Positions 1 to 6,159 of a DNA stretch of 9,013 nucleotides are shown here, one piece after another (position 1 is the stretch's first letter; every line of letters begins with the position of its first letter). A model generated the notes under the pieces. It was not told the origin of the DNA, did not search any database, and saw only the letters and a program-made list of their open reading frames with translations. The position numbers and the translations under genes were made by a program. Origin of the DNA: Deltaproteobacteria bacterium (lineage in GTDB: Bacteria; Desulfobacterota; Binatia; UBA9968); NCBI GenBank assembly GCA_005879435.1, contig VBKX01000047.1, forward strand, positions 1 through 9,013. The letters are read 5' to 3'.

Positions 1-1166
1 GCCAAGGAAGCGAGGATCATGCACACGGTAGCGCCGACCAACGCGAGGAAAAGGCTATTGATAAACGCTTTGTGCACGCGCGGCGTGGCCCACACGTAAC
101 GGAAGTGGTCGAGAGTCAAGCGCTGCCACGTTTGCCATGTGGGCACGTGATAATAAGGAAGCAAGGCGACCAGGAGCAAAACGAGAATCGGCAGGACGAC
201 CAGTAAAATAAGCAGCAGCAAGGCCACGCTCGTCGCCGCGTAGCGCCAGCCGCCGAGGTCGATCTGATGCGGGCGAAAACCTTTGCCGGTCACTGTCGAA
301 AAATTCTCGACCTGGGAGGTGAAACGGCGGTATAGGTAAACAAAAACAAGGGCGACCGCGAGGATGCCCACCCCATACGCCGCAGCGAGGTTGTGATTGG
401 TCGGAAACGAGCCCAGGGCCTCGCGCCAGATCTTCGTCGTGAAGACTTCAATACGCGCGGGCAAAGCGATAATCGCCGGGGTATCGAAACTTTCCACGGC
501 GCGGACAAAATTCAAAGTTCCGGCGGCAAGAATGGCCGGACGAATCAATGGGAAGGTGACGCGCCGCATGACGCCGAACTCATTCGAGCCGAGGGTTTTG
601 GCGGATTCTTCCAACGACGGATCCATGCTTTTCAGCGCCGCGGCGACGATCAAAAACGCCAAAGGCGTCAGGATCAGCGATTCGACGAAGATGAGGCCGG
701 GCATCGAATAGATATTGAACGGCCCTTTCCCTAACCCAAGAATTTTCACGAATAAGGCATTGATCAGCCCGTTGCTCGGATTGAGCAACATGACCCAGGA
801 AATCGAAACCAAGATCGGCGGCAAGATGTTAGGAATTATCGCGGTGAGCTCGAAGAGTCTGCGGAACGGTGCATTCGTTCGAATCGTTATCCAGGCCAAG
901 GTGAGTGCGAAGACGAGGGATAAACCCGAGGCGCCAAGGCCGAAGATGAACGAATTTAACAGTAATGGATAAGCCTCCGGGTCGCTATAAGCCTTGACGT
1001 AATTTTGCAAGGTAAAGTGTCCCGGCACGCCGAGCGGCGCGTCGGTGAGACTGCCGTAAAAAAAAACCCAGCTGATCGGCTGGCTGAGAAAGGCTCCAAG
1101 GCGTGTACGACCCCAGGCGGTCGTCAACGACGGTTCAACTGCCAGCGCTCTTTCATCAGCAGACAC
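1..1166 (-). CDS. Two-domain ABC transporter permease, iron(III)/FbpB type (partial, 3' end outside window)
   Basis: This is the inner-membrane channel of a binding-protein-dependent importer. Translating the minus strand gives an open frame from about 1169 to the left edge, roughly 388 residues of an expected 550-580. Near the N-terminus it reads YGSLTDAPLGVPGHFTLQNY, typical of FbpB/ThiP-like fused permeases. Several membrane segments follow, then an EAA-type coupling loop (EESAKTLGSNEFG, about residues 185-197, followed by TFPLIRPAIL). A second permease half begins with a strongly hydrophobic segment around residues 310-345, so this is the duplicated form in one chain. It lies 12 nt downstream of the binding-protein gene on the same strand, so the two are probably co-transcribed. 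The start is uncertain. GTG at 1166 is the only candidate close to the stop at 1170-1172 and has no Shine-Dalgarno. ATG at 1156 gives a better-looking N-terminus but in another frame. The family is clear; the transported substrate is not. Confidence 0.87.
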   Translation of the reverse strand, partial: MSADERALAVEPSLTTAWGRTRLGAFLSQPISWVFFYGSLTDAPLGVPGHFTLQNYVKAYSDPEAYPLLLNSFIFGLGASGLSLVFALTLAWITIRTNAPFRRLFELTAIIPNILPPILVSISWVMLLNPSNGLINALFVKILGLGKGPFNIYSMPGLIFVESLILTPLAFLIVAAALKSMDPSLEESAKTLGSNEFGVMRRVTFPLIRPAILAAGTLNFVRAVESFDTPAIIALPARIEVFTTKIWREALGSFPTNHNLAAAYGVGILAVALVFVYLYRRFTSQVENFSTVTGKGFRPHQIDLGGWRYAATSVALLLLILLVVLPILVLLLVALLPYYHVPTWQTWQRLTLDHFRYVWATPRVHKAFINSLFLALVGATVCMILASL

Positions 1167-1178
1167 AGACTAACCAAG

Positions 1179-2189
1179 TTAATGCAAAAAGATTTGCTGG
1201 TATTCCTTCTTCTTCTCGGCAAATTTCTTTGCGTCCAGGTCGTACATCTCGACGAATTGTATTTTGTCGGCGTCGGGCAGCGGCGGATACACCCCTTTGC
1301 GGTTCACGAACTCGCCCAGTTTGGCGATCATACCCATGTTTTCGGCGCCGAGGAAATAGTCGATGAACACTTTACCGGCGTTCCCGTGGGGCGCCTTAGA
1401 GTTGAGGCTCAAGTAATGGCCGTCGCCCATAAATTTTCCGAGCCTGAGGTAATCCAAAGGCGCGCCTCGTTGGCCGAAAATGTAAACATACTTCACGTAG
1501 GTAATGGCGATCGGCGTTTCGCCGGTGGCGACGCGCTCCGCGGCGGGCAAGAGAGACTCGACCAAGATTGGTTTTTGCGCAGCCAAATCGCGGATAAATT
1601 TATCGGCCTTCTCTTTGCCCATGAGCTTGTCGAGACTCGCCACCCATTGTGTTGTCGTGGTGTGCTGTGTCGGATCGGGCATCACAAGCTTGCCTCGATA
1701 TTGCGGCTTGACAAGGTCCTCCAACGACTTCGGCGCGTCCGCGGGTTTGATAACGTCTTTGTTATAGACCACTCCGATGACCACGTTGCGATAGCGCGGC
1801 CCGAGATTCGGGTCGATCGACTCCTTCGTGAAGTCCTTTGCCGAGGGCGAGTCGTATTTGGCGAAAAGGCCTTCTTTGAACATGATCTGCATCGGGTTGT
1901 CGTTGGTCAAGATGATATCAAAGAGCGGTTTGCCGGCGCGGTATTCGCTGAGCGCGCGATCCATTACTTTGGTCGCCGAGGCGCGCCAGTAATCCACTTC
2001 GATGCCGGTTTTTTTCTTGAAGGCATTGAAAGCCGTTTCAGCGGTGTCGGATTCCAACGATCCGTAGACGACGGCTTTCCCTTCTTTCTTGCCGGCCGCG
2101 ATTAAACTTGCGCTCTGACTGTAAAGGGGCCCGGCGCTTAAGATCATCGCCGCAAAAAGCGCGGACAAGAAGTAGGTTTGCTTTAGCAT
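1179..2189 (-). CDS. ABC transporter periplasmic substrate-binding protein (FbpA/AfuA-like, family 1)
   Basis: This secreted binding protein captures a ligand in the periplasm and delivers it to the permease encoded just downstream. I place the start at ATG 2189 (336 aa), because GGAGG lies 6 nt upstream; an ATG five codons earlier (2204) would put that ribosome site inside the gene. The protein opens with a signal peptide, MLKQTYFLSALFAAMILSAG, probably cleaved near LYSQS-AS. The mature part has the family pattern: GKAVVYGSLESDTAE after the first strand, FDIILTNDN, YRGKLVMPDP, and ITYVKYVYIFGQRGAPLDYL in the second lobe. Tyrosines 231, 234 and 236 sit where iron-binding relatives keep their tyrosine ligands, but I cannot align them with certainty. 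Relatives bind ferric iron, phosphonates or other small ligands, so the substrate is left open. The ATPase gene is not in the window. Confidence 0.93.
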   Translation of the reverse strand: MLKQTYFLSALFAAMILSAGPLYSQSASLIAAGKKEGKAVVYGSLESDTAETAFNAFKKKTGIEVDYWRASATKVMDRALSEYRAGKPLFDIILTNDNPMQIMFKEGLFAKYDSPSAKDFTKESIDPNLGPRYRNVVIGVVYNKDVIKPADAPKSLEDLVKPQYRGKLVMPDPTQHTTTTQWVASLDKLMGKEKADKFIRDLAAQKPILVESLLPAAERVATGETPIAITYVKYVYIFGQRGAPLDYLRLGKFMGDGHYLSLNSKAPHGNAGKVFIDYFLGAENMGMIAKLGEFVNRKGVYPPLPDADKIQFVEMYDLDAKKFAEKKKEYQQIFLH

Positions 2190-2195
2190 AAAATT

Positions 2196-2200
2196 CCTCC
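2196..2200 (-). promoter_or_regulatory. Shine-Dalgarno site that fixes the start of the binding-protein gene
   Basis: The minus strand reads GGAGGAATTTT directly before ATG 2189, an ideal anti-16S match with a 6-nt spacer. It lies inside the reading frame if the earlier ATG at 2204 is used, so it argues for the shorter protein, which also has a cleaner signal peptide. Confidence 0.85.
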
Positions 2201-2220
2201 GCATCGAGCTCTAAGAATAT

Positions 2221-2237
2221 GCTCCTCGGCCGAGAGC
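2221..2237 (-). promoter_or_regulatory. Small GC-rich hairpin in the leader of the binding-protein gene
   Basis: A perfect 10-bp palindrome, CTCGGCCGAG, occupies 2225-2234. It is flanked by GCT and AGC, which extend the pairing past a single bulged base at 2224. It lies about 32 nt upstream of the binding-protein start and near the probable transcript start. It could be an operator or an mRNA 5' stem that affects stability. No function can be shown from sequence. Confidence 0.35.
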
Positions 2238-2243
2238 GGAAGA

Positions 2244-2272
2244 ATGTTTTCAGATTTCAGTTATTGAGTCAA
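2244..2272 (-). promoter_or_regulatory. Candidate sigma-70 promoter for the transporter genes
   Basis: Reading leftwards on the minus strand, TTGACT (2272-2267, 5 of 6 matches to the -35 consensus) is followed after 17 bp by AAACAT (2249-2244, 3 of 6 to the -10). The position suits transcription of the binding-protein and permease genes. The weak -10 makes this tentative; a promoter here may need an activator. Confidence 0.33.
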
Positions 2273-2283
2273 GCATGGTTGAC
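2268..2283. promoter_or_regulatory. Inverted repeat GTCAA-N6-TTGAC joining two divergent -35 boxes
   Basis: GTCAA at 2268-2272 and TTGAC at 2279-2283 form a 5-bp inverted repeat around a 6-bp centre. Each arm is the core of an outward-facing -35 element. A regulator bound here would affect both the transporter and the amidohydrolase genes. The symmetry could also arise simply because two -35 boxes face away from each other. Confidence 0.3.
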
Positions 2284-2307
2284 AGGAGTAAATGTCGATC
2301 ATATAAA
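2279..2307 (+). promoter_or_regulatory. Near-consensus sigma-70 promoter for the amidohydrolase gene
   Basis: TTGACA (2279-2284) is a perfect -35 element. A 17-bp spacer leads to TATAAA (2302-2307), 5 of 6 matches to the -10. Transcription would begin near 2314 and leave a leader of about 30 nt before ATG 2345. This is the clearest promoter in the window and suggests substantial basal expression of the amidohydrolase. Confidence 0.7.
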
Positions 2308-2344
2308 AACTTTTTGAAGCTGAGCGAAGGGAGCAACAAGTTTC

Positions 2345-3727
2345 ATGGAACAAATCGATCTGCTGGTCAAAAACGGTGCGGTGTGGACGCCGGGAGGGTT
2401 TGTGGATGCTAATATCGCGGTCAGCGACGGCAAAATCGCCGCGCTCGGCAAGCCACCGGTGCTGCCGGAAACCGCAAACACGGTGATCGATGCCAAGGGC
2501 ATGACCGTGATCCCCGGATTGATTGACTCCCATACGCATCACCGCGATCCGGGATTTACCCATAAAGAAGACATCACGACGGCCACCATGGCCGCGGCCG
2601 CGGGTGGTGTTACGCTTTCCATCGGCATGCCCAACGTCAATCCACCGACCACGACGGTAGAGCGCTACCGCGCGCTGGTCGAGCATCACAGCAAGAATGC
2701 CATCGTCGATTTCAATCACAATCCGTCAGGAACCGTGCCTGAGGAAATCCCCGGGCTCGCTAAGGAAGGCCCGCTTGCCTTCAAAATCTTCATGGTCAAG
2801 GACACGGGCCGGGATTATCCGCACATGCCTGGCATAGGTATCAATAATAACGGCGAGCTGTTCAAGTGCTTCGAGACCGTCGGACAATCCGGCTTGCCAT
2901 TGATGGTTCACCCGCATGATCAGGACTTGATGGACGAGATCGAGGGGCGCTACTGGAAGCGCGAGGATCGCAGCCCGCAAGCTTATGCGAAGGCGTACCG
3001 CGACTACGACGGCATTATCTGGGACACGGCGATGAGCACGCTTTTTCGCATGCAGAAGGCGCTCGGCGCCAGACTCCATATTCTGCACATGACCACGCCG
3101 GAAGGTTTGGCCATGCTGCGCCGCGCCAAGGATGAAGGCAGGCCGTGCAGCTGTGAAGTCAATCCCTGGGCGATGTTTTTGGGCACCTGGGAAAACGTCG
3201 AGAAGTTGGGGCCGTACTGCTTGGGTTTTTGGGTTCCGCCGGCGCACGTGGATGCGCTTTGGAAGGGGATCAATGACGGCACGGTCGACATCATCGGCAC
3301 CGACCACGCGCCGCATACGAAGGACGAAAAAGACAAGGGTTGGACCGACATGTGGAGTTGTCCGGGCGGAGAGCCGCAGATTCAAGATTATCTAAGTCTA
3401 TTTCTCACCGCGGTCAACGAAGGCAAATTGTCTCTCGACACCTTGGTCAGAATTTCTTCCTATAACGCGGCGAAGATTTTTAACGTCTATCCGAAAAAAG
3501 GCGTGCTCCTGCCGGGCTCCGACGCCGATATGGTGATTGTCGATATGAATAAGGAAGCCGTGATCACCAACGAGACGACGTACACCAAAGTCGGCTGGAC
3601 GCCGTACCACGACAGAAAAGTAAAGGGCGTGCCGGTCCGCACGATCGTGCGCGGAAAAACGGTGATGCTCGACGGCAAGATCGTCGGCAAGCCGGGCGAC
3701 GGGCAGTTGGTGAAACCGCTAAGATAG
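2345..3727 (+). CDS. Dihydroorotase/hydantoinase-like cyclic amidohydrolase
   Basis: This 460-residue metal-dependent amidohydrolase hydrolyses, by family, a cyclic amide such as dihydroorotate, allantoin or a hydantoin. All binuclear-centre ligands are visible: H63 and H65 in DSHTHHRDPG, the likely carbamylated K147 in AFKIFMV, H189 in VHPHD, H248 in LHILHMTT, and D320 in GTDHAPHT. R67 and N97 (GMPNVNPPTT) match the carboxylate-binding Arg and Asn of dihydroorotases, and H324 follows in DHAPH. The length is nearer allantoinase or hydantoinase (about 450-460) than classic dihydroorotase (about 425). After DHAPH, a CPGGEPQIQ stretch stands where dihydroorotases usually have a G-x-x-G-x-E segment. 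No pyrimidine genes flank it, so a catabolic role is as likely as a biosynthetic one. ATG 2345 is preceded by AAGGGAG (2327-2333). It is divergent from the transporter genes and has its own strong promoter. The family is certain; the substrate is unknown. Confidence 0.93.
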   Translation: MEQIDLLVKNGAVWTPGGFVDANIAVSDGKIAALGKPPVLPETANTVIDAKGMTVIPGLIDSHTHHRDPGFTHKEDITTATMAAAAGGVTLSIGMPNVNPPTTTVERYRALVEHHSKNAIVDFNHNPSGTVPEEIPGLAKEGPLAFKIFMVKDTGRDYPHMPGIGINNNGELFKCFETVGQSGLPLMVHPHDQDLMDEIEGRYWKREDRSPQAYAKAYRDYDGIIWDTAMSTLFRMQKALGARLHILHMTTPEGLAMLRRAKDEGRPCSCEVNPWAMFLGTWENVEKLGPYCLGFWVPPAHVDALWKGINDGTVDIIGTDHAPHTKDEKDKGWTDMWSCPGGEPQIQDYLSLFLTAVNEGKLSLDTLVRISSYNAAKIFNVYPKKGVLLPGSDADMVIVDMNKEAVITNETTYTKVGWTPYHDRKVKGVPVRTIVRGKTVMLDGKIVGKPGDGQLVKPLR

Positions 3728-3756
3728 TCCAATTGCCGATCGACTGATTTAGCGTT

Positions 3757-3785
3757 GTAGGGGCGGGTTTGAAACCCGCCCCTAC
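3757..3785. repeat. Perfect 29-bp palindrome between convergent genes (REP-like element, possible two-way terminator)
   Basis: A 14-base arm, GTAGGGGCGGGTTT (3757-3770), is followed by one G and then the exact reverse complement (3772-3785). As RNA it would form a stem of at least 11 GC-rich pairs closed by a small TTTGAAA loop. It lies in the 78-bp gap between the ends of the amidohydrolase and DUF1015 genes, the usual place for a two-way terminator. TTGTTTTC follows on the plus side, a weak U-rich tail; the minus side has none. Its sequence resembles short palindromes dispersed in many copies in some bacterial genomes (recalled, not searched). Confidence 0.75.
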
Positions 3786-3805
3786 TTGTTTTCGGTATTG
3801 AATTA

Positions 3806-5137
3806 TCAGCCGTCCGGTAACTCGATCTGCTCATCCGCATCGATTTTATTGACGATCAATCCTGAAAGCAGCTTGGGATAGAAATAGGTCGACTTCTGCG
3901 GCATTTTCTCACCGGCCGAAACGATGGCGAGAATCTCTTCCTTCTTTGTTGCGTTTAAGATAAAAGCCGCTTGATAATCTTCTTTTTCTAAAGCCTGCAG
4001 TGCGGCCTCTTCGTCTTGGGTGTAGCGGATATTTCCTTCGCTGACTTGCTGTTCCGGCGGCATGCCGAGAATATGTTCGAGAATCAGCAGGTGCAGCGTG
4101 CTCACGTCCAGTTCGCGCAGCGGCGCGCTTAGATCTTTGGCCAAGCGCTGCATAATCCGTTTGTTCTTGAGCCGTAAAATCAGATAACGCGGGTCGCGTT
4201 TGAAGCTGGCGCCGATGACGCGTTGTTTTTTGGCGGCAGTCTTGAGCGCCTTTAAAAAAGACGCTCGACCCTCCGATGTCTTGGGATGCTGTTCGACGTA
4301 AAAAGAGCTTTGTAGCGCCGCTTCGAGCTCCATAAACGGTTTGTGCGTATAGCCGCGCACCAGCCGATGTGTCGGCAGAATCACGACGTTGTCATCGTTC
4401 ATGTTGGCGAAATAGGTCATGATATAGTTGAAGGATTCCCGTCCATTCGAGGGGCCGCGCTCGCTGCGCATGTGATTGCGATAATTAAGTGTCGCCTCAT
4501 AGCGGTGATGGCCGTCGGCGATTAACAGCGACTGGTCTTTCATTTCCCGCTGAACTTTTTCGATCAACTCGCGGTCGGTGATGCGCCAGAGACGGCACTC
4601 GTCGCCGTTGTCTTGCTCCACTTCCAGGAACGGTGCCAGGCCTTCAACCGCCACTTCGAGCCTACGGTTCACGGTTTGCTTGGGCTGCGCGTAGAGCGCG
4701 AAGATCGGACTTAATTGAGCGTGACAGGCGAGCATCAGCTTTAACCGGTCTTCCTTCGGCGCATCGAGAGTTTTTTCGTGGGGACGGATATCGCCGCTGG
4801 AAAGATCTTGCAGCTCGGTAAGGGCAAAAAACCCGTGACGCAGTTTTTGCTCGCCGCCTGTAAGCGTAAACCGATGCGCGAGAAAATAAATCGCTGCAGT
4901 CCCGTCGCGCTCCAAGATGCCCTGTGTTTGCCACTCGTTGAGCGTTTGCGCGACCGCATTGTAAGAGTCGGGTTCCTGGCTCAAATCGAGACGGACGAAA
5001 TTATATGGCGATCTTTTGTAGAGTTTCTCTTGCTCTTCCTTCGAGATGACATCGTAAGGCGGAGCCATGACTTTGGCGAGATCGCGGATCTTCTTTGGGT
5101 TGTAAAAGACTCCGCGAAATGGCGCGACGCGCAGCAT
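3806..5137 (-). CDS. DUF1015 family protein
   Basis: This 443-residue cytosolic protein matches the DUF1015 family (PF06245), whose function is not firmly established. Family marks are the N-terminal VAPFRGVFYNP followed by MAPPYDVIS (residues 24-32), then YNFVRLDL, the central ADGHHRYEAT (residues 207-216, H210, H211 and R212), and LPTHRLV. The DGHHR motif resembles the G-x-x-R nucleotide-binding box of the ParB/sulfiredoxin fold, which includes free-serine kinases, so a nucleotide-dependent small-molecule role is possible; that is inference. In some other bacteria the family sits beside serine-biosynthesis genes (from memory), but none are seen here. ATG 5137 is preceded by GGGGTGAG with a 6-nt spacer. 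The gene begins 23 nt after the FAH gene ends, so the two form an operon. It converges on the amidohydrolase across the palindrome. No signal peptide or membrane segment is apparent. Confidence 0.92.
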   Translation of the reverse strand: MLRVAPFRGVFYNPKKIRDLAKVMAPPYDVISKEEQEKLYKRSPYNFVRLDLSQEPDSYNAVAQTLNEWQTQGILERDGTAAIYFLAHRFTLTGGEQKLRHGFFALTELQDLSSGDIRPHEKTLDAPKEDRLKLMLACHAQLSPIFALYAQPKQTVNRRLEVAVEGLAPFLEVEQDNGDECRLWRITDRELIEKVQREMKDQSLLIADGHHRYEATLNYRNHMRSERGPSNGRESFNYIMTYFANMNDDNVVILPTHRLVRGYTHKPFMELEAALQSSFYVEQHPKTSEGRASFLKALKTAAKKQRVIGASFKRDPRYLILRLKNKRIMQRLAKDLSAPLRELDVSTLHLLILEHILGMPPEQQVSEGNIRYTQDEEAALQALEKEDYQAAFILNATKKEEILAIVSAGEKMPQKSTYFYPKLLSGLIVNKIDADEQIELPDG

Positions 5138-5160
5138 AACGTTCTCACCCCAGGGCGAAT

Positions 5161-6033
5161 CTACTGCTCTCTAGCCACGCCGAGGCTCATGGCGCCGATG
5201 CCTTCGATCTCGGCTTTCAAAACGTCGCCGGGCTTGAGTTTCTCCTGGAATTCAGGCGAATCCGGATTTCCCGTCGTGAGCAAATCACCCGGCAAGAGAG
5301 TCGTGACCTCCGATAGAAAGCTGATCTGAGTGGCGATGTCGTTGATCATCGCGTCGGTCTTGGCGGACTGTTTGAGCTCGCCGTTGATCCAAAGCTTCAT
5401 CCATAGATTATGTGGATCGGCGATTTCGTCTTTGGTGGTGATCCACGGGCCGATCGGCGCGAAGGTTTCAAACCCCTTGCGGACGTTACGCGTGCCGGAC
5501 ATGTTTTTGCTTAGCCCGTAGCCACGCGCGGTGACGTCGAGCATGATCGTGTAACCAAAAATCGCGTCGAAGGCTTGGGTTTTGCTGATCCGTCTCGCCC
5601 TCTTGCCGATGACGACACAGAGCTCCAGCTCGGGGAAGATCGAGTCGGCGTTCTTCGGGATCAAAATATTATCTTCCGGGCCGGCGATGGCCGAAGGAGG
5701 TTTCAGAAAAATGTTTTCGAGCAATTCTTCCGGCGAGGTCTTGGCGGCAGTGCCTCGGCCGCGCGCGTCATCCAATCCCGTGGTGCCGCGTTTGTAGTTG
5801 CCGGCCGCGGCCCAAATTTTTGACGGATTCTCCACCGGCGGTTTGAGCAGCTTGTGATCGAGCGTCTTGCCACCGCTTTGAGCCGCTACGTTGTCCAATC
5901 GGCCCTTGAGGCCGTCGTAGGCGGCGATCAAATCAATCATGGTCGATCCTTTGGGCAATAACTCACCGACGGAAATCAATTTCTCGTTTTTCACAATCGC
6001 GAGCTCGTTAGGTTTGATCGCGGCGAATTTCAT
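5161..6033 (-). CDS. Fumarylacetoacetate hydrolase (FAH) family protein with altered catalytic dyad
   Basis: This 290-residue protein has a short N-terminal region and a C-terminal FAH fold. Members cleave or decarboxylate beta-diketo or 2-oxo acids, often in aromatic catabolism. The metal-binding triad is intact: E135 and E137 in FPELELCVVIGK, and D166 in GYTIMLDVTARG. Other family stretches are KGFETFAPIGPW, WINGELKQ, LPGDLLTTGNP and LKPGDVLKAEIEGIG. The segment that in FAHD1-type enzymes reads N-Y-x-x-H-x-x-E is here GNYKRGTTG (residues 78-86), so both the His and Glu positions are Gly (83 and 86). Hydrolase activity of the standard kind is therefore doubtful; isomerase or other chemistry is possible. 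ATG 6033 has AGGAG 6 nt upstream. It is the first gene of an operon with DUF1015 and is divergent from prmA. The family is certain; the reaction is not. Confidence 0.92.
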   Translation of the reverse strand: MKFAAIKPNELAIVKNEKLISVGELLPKGSTMIDLIAAYDGLKGRLDNVAAQSGGKTLDHKLLKPPVENPSKIWAAAGNYKRGTTGLDDARGRGTAAKTSPEELLENIFLKPPSAIAGPEDNILIPKNADSIFPELELCVVIGKRARRISKTQAFDAIFGYTIMLDVTARGYGLSKNMSGTRNVRKGFETFAPIGPWITTKDEIADPHNLWMKLWINGELKQSAKTDAMINDIATQISFLSEVTTLLPGDLLTTGNPDSPEFQEKLKPGDVLKAEIEGIGAMSLGVAREQ

Positions 6034-6125
6034 CGGTCGCTCCTTTCAATCAAGTTTATTTCAATATCTGGAAGCGCCGACTTTGACAAGACGGTCGTGA
6101 CGAATAGCGGGGCGTCCATCGTCAA

Positions 6126-6154
6126 TTGAACCGGTGTCGACGCTGTGTCATAAA
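6126..6154 (+). promoter_or_regulatory. Candidate promoter for prmA and downstream genes
   Basis: TTGAAC (6126-6131, 4 of 6) and CATAAA (6149-6154, 4 of 6) are separated by 17 bp. The predicted transcript start, about 6160-6161, falls on the GTG start codon of prmA. That would give a leaderless or nearly leaderless mRNA, consistent with the absence of a Shine-Dalgarno site. Both hexamers are moderate matches, so this is tentative. Confidence 0.35.
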
Positions 6155-6159
6155 AAAAC

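Noticed and set aside
1005..2105. A 366-codon open frame on the plus strand opposite the binding-protein gene
   Set aside because: Its protein shows no recognisable family and has a composition rich in Arg, His and Val, as expected from the antisense of a real gene. The minus-strand frame has a signal peptide, ribosome site and clear family match.
2190..2204. Earlier ATG at 2204 as start of the binding protein
   Set aside because: It would place the excellent GGAGG ribosome site inside the coding region and has no comparable site of its own.
2726..3385. A 219-codon open frame on the minus strand inside the amidohydrolase gene
   Set aside because: It covers the metal-ligand motifs of the real gene on the opposite strand; the Arg/His-rich product is a reading shadow.
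4778..5329. A 183-codon plus-strand open frame spanning the FAH-DUF1015 junction
   Set aside because: It runs antisense through two well-supported genes and their ribosome site and has no recognisable domain.
6066..6089. Minus-strand TTGTCA (6089-6084) as -35 of a promoter for the FAH operon
   Set aside because: The -35 is acceptable, but no -10 with more than 4 of 6 matches occurs at a normal spacing, so I do not call it.
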